Shown: piece after piece, positions 23,986 to 35,972 of the stretch
Position numbering within the stretch: position 1 is the stretch's first letter
Layout of the letters: the number at the start of each line of letters is the position of its first letter
Assembly (NCBI GenBank): GCA_025403435.1
Contig: CM046350.1
Span: 15,267,684-15,331,683, forward strand
DNA length: 64,000 nucleotides
Source of the DNA: Artocarpus heterophyllus
Lineage: Eukaryota; Streptophyta; Magnoliopsida; Rosales; Moraceae
Direction of reading: 5' to 3'
Position numbers and translations under genes: made by a program
The notes under the pieces: generated by a model
What the model saw: only the letters and a program-made list of their open reading frames with translations
What the model was told of the DNA's origin: nothing
The model's database searches: none

Positions 23986-26900
23986 ATCTCCAATATGAAT
24001 GAGACATAATTAAAATAAGGAATATATGTTGGATTTGCCAATTTTTTGATGTTTTATATTTTCACATATGCCTGCAGATGGAGTTGGAGACGGTAAAAGG
24101 AAAGTGAGATTCAAGACTATATGATATTCAAATTTTAAAAGGAGATAGTTTTTTTTTGGAGCTTTCTACGGTAGGGTACTTATTTATCAGTAGTGCAATT
24201 TTGAATATTAGATCTGGTCAAAATCACAACCTGATAGATGTTACGAAGGTCTAACAGTTTAAACAGAGCTTATTGGTGGACTTCTTTGTATACCTTGGTG
24301 TAGAATTTTCATTTTTATTGTTTGTATTTCTCCTTTCATATCCTTTCTTGAGATTTTTTAGAAGTGATTGTTACATTCAATTTTTTTTTTCAACTTTATT
24401 CCAGATTAGGAATGTTGTTGTAAATATGTATGTACACACACAATATTATATGGTCATCATAGGTTTATTGCTTCGTTTTTTTTATTTTATTTTTGGTGTT
24501 TTTTTTATCGGTTTTGATTGGCATCTTGTAATAACACATTAAATAAAATTGCTCATTGTATATGAGGTGTCTTGAAGTTGGAAGAAATGGGATTGGTTCA
24601 ATTATGAGAGTCTTTAGACTCAAGTTGCTCTTTCTCACTCTCTCTTTTTATTTATTTATTTTTATTTTTATTTTTAGGAGGCTATACTTTTTTTTTTGGC
24701 TTTAAATTTTATCGTCATGGGAACCATTATCTGTCCTTGTCCAAATCGGGCAAACCATGTTCTCCTAGCATTGGAAGGCAAAGATGCTTCAAAAAATGAT
24801 TGAGATTTTTATCAAAAAAAAAAAAAAAAAAGATTAAGAGTTTGGTATTAAGTCTTACCTTGAAATGACTAAATAATAACCAAACACATGTTATGCCATA
24901 TTAAGAAGCAAAATGGTTATTTGGAACTCTCTGACCTGTTTTCCATCACTAGCCTTTAAAAGGAAGCATCCTCCTGCTGTTTCTGAAGCAAATGCACACA
25001 GATTAGTACTTGCCTTGCGGTATGCAGTGGAATGACAATTAGTAAAATTATAATCATTTGGTTTGACTTGTATCATGCTAATTATTTGAGTTTTTCTGTT
25101 ATAAATTATAATGATGGACAGGTTATATCTAATTGATAGATGCAAATGATCAAGTCATCGTTTCATTGTAAAATCCATGTTAAAAGATGTTGAAGCAATA
25201 ATTAGATTCTTTCAACAATGGAACAAACGGGTTTTTCAAGTTGATTGGGAATTCGGTTTCAACCATGGTTGCAACTAATGAACAATGCAAAACTCTCCGC
25301 GACTACAGTAAATTGCTACACTGAAAAGTCCACACATGCTATAGTTCTTAAACAAACAATTTCAGTTTCAACCGCTCTTCTAAACGTTATCTTTAATAAT
25401 GTCGTGATTCCCCTAATGGCAAACAATAAGCAACTATCCCATTGATGGACATCACAGGGATTGAAACTTAGAAGCGTGGGGGATTTTTATAAGATTTGAA
25501 TCGGATGACGATACGAGTCAATGTTATGGAAAGAATTCTTGCTCCAAATTAATATAAGGTCACACACTTTATTACCTACCAACACTGCTAGGACTCATTC
25601 AAGGAGGTAATTCACTTTCCGCAAGGATTTGAATACAAATCATTTCATGTTACTACCTGACATTTGACGAAAACATTTTTTTTACCTGCATATTTTGATA
25701 CGACTCATTGAAGAACCTATTAACAAGTCCTAATTCTACGATTTTCAATTTTTGCTTGCCCTTCAGCTAAATCTGGCCGTTCAGACATTAGTTCTAGGGT
25801 GTTAGATAATGTGAAGAAGTCCATCAATTTATTAGGTGAAGGACTTAAGAATATAATGTTATATATGGAATGTCTTCATTTTTACCAAACTTGAAAAATT
25901 TTCTTTATTTTCTTTTCCTAAATACACCATAGTATCCAAGGCAATTTTTCTGCTAAGAACCAAAAATAAATCCATTAATGAGTATCTGTTTTTTAACCAT
26001 TAGATTTATAAATAATAATAATAATAATAATAATAATTTTGGTTAGATTTAATGGTTTTAACACGTGTATCATCTGTGAGAGGTTCCTCTCAGAAAAGCC
26101 TCCATTATCAAATAGCACTCTTGTCATAACTAACTGTCCCAACAACTCCGGAGTTGACAAATAACGAGTGCGATCTCCAAAATTCTTTCAGGTTACTGCA
26201 TGTAAACAGGTAGCTTACGGTCGATGTTGGTCGCCTAAGTAACCTACTGGGTAGCCGCTGATGATATGAATAGCTATATCCAACAAACGCGCTAGAGTTA
26301 GGGTTTGATGCTTTCAGCACCAGAATATGAGAGAAGACTGAGGACATAAGTAAATTTTTAGAGTACATTAGAAATGTATTTAATGTAACTCAGTAAATGA
26401 ATAAGAGAAAATGATGGTGAACTTCTTAGTTCACTTTTTAGAATTCTGACTCGGTTAAATGAATATCTAAAGAGAAAAAGTGAGGGTAAAAATCTCATGG
26501 TATTTAAGAAATGACATAATCTCTATGCTCTCATAGTATTTAATCTCATAGTATTAGAGCAACATTCTCTAAATTTCCCCTTTACAATTAAAATGATATG
26601 AAGAAAGCTCTTATTTTTCTACATTGGAGTGCCTTCTCAAATGCGTGGGCTTTATAGTCAGGAATTGATCCGATACAACGAAGTAGGCATTTTTGAAAAA
26701 ATTAGGCCCCATACAATTTCTTTAACATCACTAATGTTTTGTATCACTTTTTTTTAAACATTTAAATCATAGCGCTTTTGACATATAATATATCCAAATT
26801 GTAGCTGCAAAAAATCTTACCACTTAGCTCTTCCTCTCTCTCTTCCCTCACTTTATGTTTCATGTTCTTCCCTTTCTTTTCCCATGTCTCTTTCTCTCTC

Positions 26901-29900
26901 CTCTTTCTCTTTCTATTTCCTAAAAATAATATGTTTCAAATTTTTGTCACATAAATGATAGGAATAAGAAGTGGTACCATAGAAGTGGGGTATTAATCAA
27001 ATTGACCCAGGCATTTGGCATGCATATTAATGAGGATAAGAATAGGAATCTTACAAGATTCTCATGTTTGATACAAAACTTATGATTTTTAGATTTTTAG
27101 GAAACTCAATTATATGGTATTAGCTTTACCCTATTTTGGGGTAGTTTGAATCCTACCCAATAAGGTTATATTCAAATTCTAAGGAATCTTAAGACCATAA
27201 AAGACATAACCTTCCCTTTCATGACAATAATGATGATAATTATAATAATATTTATTATTATTATTATTATTGCTATTGCTGCTGCTATTTAATAGTAATA
27301 TTAAACAATAATAATTTGATATAATCATAATAACAACAACAATAATAAATGTATTAATATTAATATTACATAATAACTTAAATTATTATTAAATATTAAA
27401 TAATATTATTATCACAATACTATTTTATTTTAATATTAGTATAATACCAATATTAAATAAATATAATAATATTAATGTAATAATAAAAATATATTAATAT
27501 AATATTAATGCTAACATTAAATAATAATAAATATACTCTATAAAATAATAAAATAATATTCTATTATTACTTATGAGCAATAATAATACTCTGGAACAAA
27601 TAATATATTTTTATCACTTATATTTTAATTGTTATTTATTGCCATATTAATAATTTATATGTTTAATATACAATACATGAATACTAACAATAATACTATT
27701 ATTACTTTTATTATAACTTGATGTGATTATCTAATATAAATAGTAATATCAAGTAATAATAATTTGGTGATAATAATAATAATATTAACAATAATAATAA
27801 AAATATACTCATATAATATTCAAGTTCGTATTAATGATAAATTATAAAAATATTTTATTTCAGTATATTATATTATTTATATTATTATTATTAATACGAA
27901 CTTGAATACTATATGAGTATATTTAATATTTATAAATTTTTAAATAATAAATAAATTATATCTACATATACTAATAGAATATTTTATTATAAATATCAAA
28001 CAATAATAACATTAATAATAATAAGATATAATAATGTGTTAATATTAATAATTTCATAATTATTATATGATTATTAATTAATAGTTTTATTATTAATGTT
28101 AATATTGTTATTATTATAATTATTATTAATTAATTTTTACATTCTATTAAAGTGGCTTTTTATATTTTTTATAATCATAATGATAAGGTTATAATTGTAA
28201 TTATCTTTTTAAAAATATAAATATCAACATTGTATTAATATATAAACAATAATAGAAATGTTTTTTAAAAGATAATATATCAGTCTATTTTTGTCAATTA
28301 TACAAGATTCCCATATATAACCAAACACAATAATAAATTATTCCTGTAAATATGAGAGAAGTATCATGTATACAATTAGATATGATAATGTTGATTTCCT
28401 GTGAATCATATTGTCTGCTATCACTTTTTCAAGAATATGATTCCCAAATGCCCCCTAAAGGATAATACTTAGTATGCAACTTAACATGCTAAGGATAATA
28501 CTTAGTGTACAACTTGACCTATGCCACCCCCAATTTTCTTGCAAAATATAACACACTCAAAAAATTAGTCTTATTATAGAGAGACAATTTTACCCTTACA
28601 GTTTTTCTTTCTTCTCTTCCTCATATGGCCTCGCGCCTCGCTAGTCGGCATAACCTAATGACACCACTGTCTCAATGAAGTCGTTGCCTTTACCTCGTAG
28701 ACACAATATCATCACTCTCAATGTGGCTGTGCTTCGCTACAAAGACCACCACCAGTTGACAAGATTTGTGTACAAAGGAGCGTTACATGTTGTCCAAATC
28801 TCTTTCCCGTGTGGGATAAGAGATTTTATTTTTAATTTTTCAACTTCATGGGTGCACTTTAGGAAATTATTTTGAGCATATAAATATACTATTTTTATCT
28901 TCTGGTAAAGTAGAAAAAAAATTCATCATGACCCGTCATTAATACATAATAAGTTCTGCTCAAAATTGAGTCTTAAAATGATTATTTAAAATGCCATTTT
29001 TGTAACTCAAAATGTCATTTTTTCCAATAGATCAAACGATGATCAAGGATCCTAATTGTTATGTGTATGATTTTTCTTTGTTAACTATACTCGTTTTCTA
29101 ATTTGACCACAAATTCCCATGCTAAGCACAAATTTGATAGAATTTCTGATAATTGAAAAATATTCAAATATATAGTAATGTGAACATTAATTAATCTACC
29201 AAGATTAATTTTTTTTCTTATGAATCTATCAATTCTTATCTAATATATATGTGTGTATATTTCGTTTAAAAATTAAAGAAAACATAATAGATCTCAACTT
29301 TTGTATGCCCATAACAATATAATATTTGACATAAAAAAGTGTAAAAATAATATATATTTGATTTGTCATATCATTTTGTGCTCCAATACATAATTTTAAA
29401 CGCTATATTTACTTTTTGCCATATCAATATTTTTTTCCTTCACCATCAAGCTCTGGAAGTTATCAAAATGAATATTCAATGTTTAAATAATATGACAATG
29501 AGATTATTGTATTTCTAGTTATTAAAAAAAATTAAACATGGTAACGAAAAGTAACCAAATACCAAAATTAGCTCAAAAATGGCATTGTATCAGAGGGTAC
29601 TTTTCCCAACCAAATGCTAAATTAGGCATTATGGAGCATTAATATTATTGCATTAGATATTCTCTAAGTTTATCTCCAATATAAATGTTGATGAGACTGT
29701 AAAAGTGTATATTTTATAAGATTAGCATTTTTGAGTTTAACAATGTTTTATGCCTTAGTGTGAAAATGTGCTTAGATATGTGTTTTTAGTGTGTTTTATG
29801 TTTAAGAATGTTTTCGCTAATTTTTGGAATTGTTTTTGTGAGTTTAATAATTAATTAGTTTGAAATTAATTAAACCGTAAAAATAATATTGTGTGAATTT

Positions 29901-30155
29901 ATTCCTAGTCTTAATATGTTTGTAAATAAGTTTTGAGTTTTTAAATATGTTTTATTATATTTTTAGTAATATCTAAAAATATTTACGAGTCTTAAATATA
30001 TTATGTGCAAACACGAAAGGCCCGAAATTTTAGAATTTTGTGTGTTTTAATGTAAAATAAATATTTTTTATAATCATTGTAAATATTATGTTTGTAAAAT
30101 AATTAATTTTTTCAATTATTTGTTTTAAATTTAAATTTGATGCAAAAAGGGTATC
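23986..30155. other. Long AT-rich spacer with low-complexity DNA
   Basis: No gene is supported. It contains the 3' flank of the kinase gene, a poly-A run at about 24815-24831, an (AAT)n repeat at about 26010-26036, CT-rich tracts at 26825-26910, an extremely AT-rich block at 27225-28140, and a 35-bp tandem duplication of GGATAATACTTAGT-type sequence at about 28460-28525. GGCATTTGG near 27010 and CAAATGCC near 28450 could be terminal inverted repeats of one MITE-like element containing the AT-rich block. Open frames at 25245-25445, 26108-26368 and 28675-28875 have no recognisable domain. Confidence 0.5.
27801..27924. repeat. Hairpin inside the AT-rich block
   Basis: The arm AATATACTCATATAATATTC... 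at 27801-27835 is repeated in reverse complement at 27889-27924 with few mismatches. It includes a non-AT core, AAGTTCGTATTAAT, around a spacer of about 53 bp. The core makes this more than chance pairing of AT-rich DNA. Confidence 0.65.
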
Positions 30156-30160
30156 AAAAC

Positions 30161-32534
30161 TGTGACACCCGTTATTCTCCTAAGGGTATTAAGGTAATTA
30201 GATTAATTTTTAGTATATATATAAAAAAAAAAAATCAGAAAATCTCTCATAATTCGAAACTCTCTATCTCTCTACTTTCTCTCTCTAAAAAATTCTCTCT
30301 CTCTCCCCTCAAATGTCGTCCGAGATTCTGGCATCCGTTTTCGACACCTCCCGCACCAATGGAAAGCTCTCGACGAGCTGAGTCCAACGAGGTGCCGCGC
30401 CGCCCAAAATGCCGCCGGAGGAGACCACACGCGCCGCCCAAAGTGGCGGCGAAACCCATTTCTTTCCGACGAGATATCTTCGCCGTCCGACGTCCGATCG
30501 ACGTGATCCTTGTTCCTACACGACCACCGTGATGAGAGGAACAAAACCCACCCTTGGTGGCAGCTCAACAACCGTCGGATTGCTCCGCCCGCCTATTGCC
30601 GCCGTGCGCCGCCGCCCCCATGGTGGAACTCCGCCTTGCCGGAGGAGGTGACTGACACCACCCCTCCCAATGAGTTCAGAGGATCAAGGGGAGTAAAACC
30701 CCTCGATCAATTGCACGGAAGGAGCCGGTTTCGCCGGAGAACGGCCAACGCCGCCGTCAACCGCCGCGGGAGCCTCCATTTTGGCTCTTCCCAGCCACAT
30801 TTCTTCAAATTGGATGAGGGAAAATGCTCATAGGAGGATGGGTAGCAAAAACCCTCAGCCAATTTCAGGTTTCCATCGTCAGAGAATCAAGATCGGAGCT
30901 CATCTATTTCTACCGACGTTGTACTTCACGACCCGCTATGTTAGAGGCAGAATTAGGTGAAATTGACCCCGCCATTGGACTCAGAAGGGTCGATTTAGGG
31001 GGGGTAGGCCCGAGCCCAGCTGCCAACGGACCCCGATTGACGTCGGTCAACGACGGTCAAATTCGGTCAACGCCGGTCAACGGCGACTTTGGATTTTTGT
31101 GATCTGGACCTCCGATCGACTATCCGAGACCTCCTCCTGACTCGTTTCGATGCTCTGGATGCAATGGTGACCTCCGTTCGAGCAAATTCCACTCTGATGA
31201 AAATCATCCGGTACCAACTGCACGCAGATCGAGGCGATTCAAATAGCAGTATCGGAGTCCAGAATGACGTTTTCAAGAATGTATGATCTCCAGGAAGCAT
31301 TCCTAGCCATTCATAGTCGCTCGAGGAGCACTACAGAGGATGCTTCGTAGATACAGCGAGATACAACTGGATCTGTTTTGCTTGGAGTTCAAGATCAAGG
31401 GAATATGAAGCTAACGTTAATTGATTCCAGGATTAAGAGACTGTTGATAAGCTTGAAAGGTAGGGATTCTATTACTCATCTTTTGTGTGGTTTTTATAGA
31501 ATTAAAATTGATTGTTTTGCCGCAATATATATAAATATATCTATGTTGAACTGATATTATATGAGTATCACATATGAAACTATGACATGGACTCGTCTTG
31601 TATTGTACGACGAGGAACATAATGAATTGACACATGTTATAAATTGAGAAGCATGGTTAGGAAAACTGACTCTATTAATAATGATTTAATATAGAGAAAT
31701 GGTGAGACATGAAGAGGGCGGCGATTACGTCCTTGGGCATGAATACCCTAAAAGGTAAAATAGGGGGAAGGTGATGACGCTTCCTTGGGTTGAAAGTCCC
31801 AGAACACACTGTACAGGAATCGACTTGGTGAGGACTCGGGGCTTGATGTCCCCTCACCGAAACACCATTGGAATGTTTATAGGGTGATCAAGTGCGCCCA
31901 TTTGGGTTTCGATGAGTTGAGTGATACTCAATTTAACATGGATACCTAGGAACAATGATGATTGGTAATATTTGTATAAATGTGTAATTATGACACTTGG
32001 TAATGATTAACTACGGTATCCATAAGATGTGATCATAATAAACCTCATAATCTGGCATATGATGTAACTTACTAACCATGCAGGTTTTAATGTGGTAATG
32101 ATAAAAACCTAAAGGTGAGTAATGGCTTTCTCTACTGAGCATAGTGTCGCTCATTCCCTTATGTTTTATCTTTTCAGGACTCACTAAGTGTGAGGTGGCT
32201 ACGAGAAATATAGTTGAGGAAGTGATGTAGCTATATTACATTGGGACTGCTTCAATTGTTGAGAATGTTCTTCATGATAATGTAAGCATCAATTGTTACT
32301 TTCTGTGACTGTATTACAATGTGTTGAGGGTTAAAATGATGATGACAACAGTTTATACTATTAAATTTAAGGTGCTTCATTAAACTGTGGTTTATTTATC
32401 GTTTATATTTTTATTTTTGAGTTGAGAGTTTTCATTTAAGTCCCAGGCAAATTTTATTTTTAAGGTTTTACTTTTATTATTTATTTTTATTTTATCTCAT
32501 TAAAAACTGTTAACCCCCATATAGGGGCGTTACA
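30161..32534 (+). repeat. 5' LTR of element B (chimeric)
   Basis: The part up to about 31392 is similar to solo LTR C, including the CT-rich leader, the GC-rich module and GATACAACTGGATCTG near its end. From about 31393 it is similar to the last 1.1 kb of the LTR of element A, starting around GCTAACGTTAATTGATTCCA. The change happens within about 20 bp. Confidence 0.9.
30213..30305 (+). promoter_or_regulatory. LTR promoter: TATA box plus CT-rich leader
   Basis: TATATATATAAAA at about 30213-30226 is followed 20-80 bp later by CT-rich runs (CTCTCTATCTCTCTACTTTC and similar), the plant Y-patch or initiator-proximal arrangement. The same pair occurs in the 3' LTR at about 36986-37075 and, with a different TATA, in solo LTR C. 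It probably marks the start of the R region. The GC-rich stretch that follows would be transcribed leader. Confidence 0.55.
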
Positions 32535-32541
32535 GAATTTT

Positions 32542-32554
32542 TGGTATCAGAGCC
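32542..32554 (+). other. Primer-binding site of element B
   Basis: TGGTATCAGAGCC lies seven bases after the 5' LTR. Sequence and spacing are identical to element A (initiator-Met tRNA type). Confidence 0.9.
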
Positions 32555-34157
32555 TAGGTTCGGTTAACCTAGGGAGTGTAGCACCACTTTAAAAAAAAAA
32601 TATTTTTGAGATGGTTTTGAAGCTGAATTTTCATTGTCATCATCAAAATGAACCTTCACATTGATTTATACAGTCTAGAAGGATGTAACATGGAAAGGCC
32701 ATAGAATGAAAATATTAATAGTTATATGAGTACAATAATTATATAGAAGGAAAGTATTAATAGTTATGAGGGAATGATAATTATATGGAATGAGTTTATA
32801 AGTAGATTGCTTATGAGAGATTCGCATAATATTTGGATCTATAAGCATATCTAATTCGTATAAACGATGAGAAATTCGTATAGATACGAGGATTTAAAAG
32901 CCTTTTGTCTCGTGAAAAACAATAAGAAATATAAGGCTTGATTTATTGATTTTAAAGTTTGACATAGATATGCCAAATTTTTCGTAATTGATTCAAACCT
33001 AAGTAATGATTATTTGTGGATTCGATGGAGCACATAAGTGTCAATATCTTTTCTTAAAAGTTCTATTTAGTTGAGGAATATGAGATAAGTTGGGAACCTA
33101 TGGTATTGAATCTTGAGAGAGATAAATGTTAGACTTTTGGTCTGTTGAGACTGTATAAAGTCTAGAATGCATGAATCTCAAAATTGGAATATTTTGTTAC
33201 GTACATTGTATTTGAGTGTATCAGTGAATCTTTATATATAGATGCAATAGAAAAATGATCAATAGAAGTTTCCTTAAGTAAATCATAATACTTAAGGCAC
33301 TTATAATAGTTTTGAATAATTACGATAAAATGTTTAAGTTTTAGATGTTTAGATGTGAATCTTTTGGTTACCTAAGGTTTTGTTATATGAGGAAATTATA
33401 TATTGTATGAGTAGAATTGTGGGGATTGTAGATGTTCTTAAGTAGTAACATCTAGTGTCTTTGTTCATTGATATGGTCTACGTTGAAAGACGTAAATCGT
33501 ATTGATTTCAAGGTTAGTCACATTCTAAACCCTTGGTAGTAATGATGATGAATCCATTGATAGATGTTGAGTATTAGGAATAACATATGGGTGTATGCAT
33601 TGTTCAATAAGGTTTTGATTAAAACAAAATTATTTGAGTTGCTGGAAGATTATGTTGTTATGAAATGATTTTAAATATCATTCAGGAAGATCCTTGTTGT
33701 CGTTAAATTAAATTTGTTGTTTATAGTTAACTTTATATATAGTGGGCTTTGAATTGGGTTTAAGATTTATACAAATTGGTTTTCAATTTTATGTTTGTTA
33801 TTTAACTCGTTCTAAATGTGTTAAGGCCTGAAACAACCTGACCATTTTCAACTTAGAACATTTGGGCCTAGTTCAAATCTTAAATCAGTTTGATTCACAC
33901 TGTCTCTCCCACGTGGTCTCTATACGTGTCATATACAGTGGTTTAATTATTGTTTACATATACGTTTACTGTGCATAAGAGTTTATTTCTCCGAGTTCAC
34001 TTTTTCTCTCTTAATTTGTTATTTTCTCTCTAAATCGCAAATCATCTTCTTTTTCATTAAAAAATTCTTCTTTTCCTCTAAAAGAAGGAGGAATTCTAGG
34101 ATTCTGTAATTTACTATCTTAATTTTTCCTTTCTATTTACTCTTCTTTCATCTCATC
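32555..34157 (+). other. Untranslated 5' interior of element B
   Basis: About 1.6 kb of AT-rich sequence without a convincing frame. From roughly 33950 it becomes similar to the minus-strand copy at 46.8 kb, which marks the left edge of the shared two-gene cassette. A CT-rich leader precedes the ATG at 34158. I saw no decayed gag in it, but remote remnants cannot be excluded by eye. Confidence 0.6.
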
Positions 34158-34679
34158 ATGGACCCAAAGTACCAACACCTGAGAAAGTATTTCCCATCAC
34201 TCTCCCAAAAGATTCTCAGAAAGAAATACAAGGCTAGAATTACTCGGTTGTGGATTCTTATGCGTTTTGGTATCCCTTGTGATGTGAGAATGTTAATAGA
34301 GGGGAAGATCCGTCCGAGTGACTTTAGTCAAGATGTCAGTTTACCAGGAACAGGTACCAGTCGAAGTGCAATGAAAAGAAGAGCTCGTGCCATCGTGGTC
34401 ACTTGTAACAAATGTGGAAGACAAAATTGTAACGGTAAATGTATTTCACCTGGTTATATGTCTACGAATAGAGAGGATAAAATAAGGTTTTGTAGGAATG
34501 GACTTTCAAAGGAGAACTTGGATAGCATCCATCCTCCTCTCCACGGTCACCCTAGTGGATATGTTCAAGGAGCTATTTTTAAACTCTGGCCTAAATTTTA
34601 TACAGAAAGACAACGCCTCAGGAATATGGTATTTCTAGATCCTGTTTGCCAAGCCATAAGAAAACTGGATGGGGAATAA
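34158..34679 (+). CDS. Basic cysteine-cluster protein carried by element B
   Basis: This 173-residue intronless frame starts at ATCATCATGG. Residues 1-30 are strongly basic. Residues 31-50 (LWILMRFGIPCDVRMLIEGK) look like an amphipathic helix. GTGTSRS (64-70) leads into the basic motif KRRARA (73-78), and a compact cluster CNKCGRQNCNGKC (83-95, C-x2-C-x4-C-x3-C) could bind zinc. HPSGYVQG (131-138) and KLWPKFY (142-148) follow and are conserved in the second copy at 46 kb. It is not a retrotransposon Gag knuckle (no CCHC). The layout of hydrophobic segment, glycine/serine stretch, arginine-rich motif and Cys cluster recalls the cysteine-rich nucleic-acid-binding proteins of betaflexiviruses; this is a resemblance, not a proven homology. 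Function unknown; RNA or DNA binding is the natural guess. Confidence 0.75.
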   Translation: MDPKYQHLRKYFPSLSQKILRKKYKARITRLWILMRFGIPCDVRMLIEGKIRPSDFSQDVSLPGTGTSRSAMKRRARAIVVTCNKCGRQNCNGKCISPGYMSTNREDKIRFCRNGLSKENLDSIHPPLHGHPSGYVQGAIFKLWPKFYTERQRLRNMVFLDPVCQAIRKLDGE

Positions 34680-35321
34680 GTCATCGCTCTATAAAGGTTA
34701 TTTAGTCTTTACTTATTTGAAGCAGTTTCAGCTGATGTTCAACAGTTTGTGTTTTTCTTTTACTCAGAATATTTGCTTTTGTGTTTGAAATAATTGTGAT
34801 TATTAGATTGATACAGTAAGTGTTAATATCTTAATTAATTTATGATTTTCTTAAATATATATATAATAAAATATATTATCTTATCAGACACGTCACATAC
34901 GGTACAGTAATATGTTTGAATTTTGAAAAGCTTATCCAGATATTTCAAGATTGTGTCTCAAATTTCAAAAGTTCTACAGTATTTGTCGTTTATATTAAAT
35001 TTCTAGACTTGGTGTATATTTGTCAAAAAGTCTACAGTTGTGTCAAGAGGGTCTTCTGTCAAATTGTTCTCAATTGTCAAAAGTTATACAATTAGAGTCT
35101 AATCTTTTTCAAAAAGTGAATCAGATTTTCTGTAAACTATCAATCACCTTATCTTACTTTCTTATCCGCACAAGATTTTGTTTAAATCTTTGGATTACCT
35201 TTTCATTACCTACTCGTCTATCTCTTTAGCCCTTTTTGTATATTTCTCATCTTTAAAATCTCATGTAGAACCCGAAGTCTAAGTGGAGCAGACATTAAGC
35301 AACCACTTCTATAAACCAAAT
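34680..35321 (+). other. Spacer between the two cargo genes
   Basis: About 640 bp, AT-rich, with a (TA)n stretch near 34856-34870. No gene is supported; a 69-residue frame at 35020-35229 has no motif. The equivalent spacer in the minus-strand copy is about 0.7 kb, so the two-gene spacing is conserved in outline. How the second frame would be translated (own promoter, splicing, or internal entry on an LTR transcript) is not evident. Confidence 0.5.
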
Positions 35322-35972
35322 ATGTCTACCTCCCAGTCCACGAAGAAAATAAAGAATGTCTGTGTCTTTTGTGGTTCCAGCCTTGGAAAAGATAAAGCTT
35401 ATTTAGAAGCTGCAAATCACTTAGGGCAAGTCCTAGCACACAAGAAGATTAACATAATCTATGGGGGTGGTAGTATAAAAATGATGGTAAATATGGCACT
35501 AGCAGCTAGGTCTAGCGACGCTACAGTTGTAAGAATTTGGCCTCATATTCCAGTTGAAGGAAACCTTTATAAGGAAGCCATAGGTAAGGGAGAAGGAGTC
35601 AGGAGTATCCCTAGAAATTTTAAAGACATAATCTATAATTCTGATGCTTTTATAGCATTACCTGGTGGTCTAGGTACTCTTGAGGAAATATTTGTAGTTG
35701 CTTGTGGGCAATTGTTGGGCTTTTATTCCAAACCTTTGGGACTGCTGAATGTAAATGGTTTTTATGACGGTCTTTTGAAATTTCTAGATTACGCTGTGGA
35801 AGAAAACATCACTACAGAATCGGAGAGACAAATCTTTGTTACTGCTTCAACAGCTGAGGAATTGATAGATAAAATGCAAATCATACATCCAGAATCCGAC
35901 ACTGCAACATCCAAGCTTGAATGGGAAAGGGAAAGCCGGGAACGGCCAATTGATTTGAATCTCCATCTGTAA
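35322..35972 (+). CDS. LOG-family cytokinin riboside 5'-monophosphate phosphoribohydrolase, carried by element B
   Basis: The family removes ribose 5-phosphate from cytokinin nucleotides to release the active free base, in the cytosol or nucleus. This 216-residue frame has the usual plant LOG length. It shows the N-terminal VCVFCGSS (13-20), IIYGGGS (45-51), SDAFIALPGG (107-116), the signature PGGLGTLEE (114-122) with the catalytic Glu121, KPLGLLNVNGFYDGLLKFLD (137-156) and a C-terminal TAEELIDKM (177-185). Arg98 in IPRNFKDI lies where the family's catalytic Arg of the RKAEM motif is expected, but the rest of that motif is altered, and the GLMG usually following GGGS reads IKMM. The frame is also open to 35283, but ATG 35322 fits the family start. 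Plant LOG genes normally have several introns and this one has none, which points to capture through mRNA. A decayed relative lies at 42526-45317 on the other strand. Activity is plausible but not certain. Confidence 0.88.
   Translation: MSTSQSTKKIKNVCVFCGSSLGKDKAYLEAANHLGQVLAHKKINIIYGGGSIKMMVNMALAARSSDATVVRIWPHIPVEGNLYKEAIGKGEGVRSIPRNFKDIIYNSDAFIALPGGLGTLEEIFVVACGQLLGFYSKPLGLLNVNGFYDGLLKFLDYAVEENITTESERQIFVTASTAEELIDKMQIIHPESDTATSKLEWERESRERPIDLNLHL

Noticed and set aside
26108..26368. 86-residue minus-strand frame in less AT-rich DNA
   Set aside because: No recognisable family, no convincing promoter or splice sites; could be leader sequence of a decayed transposon.
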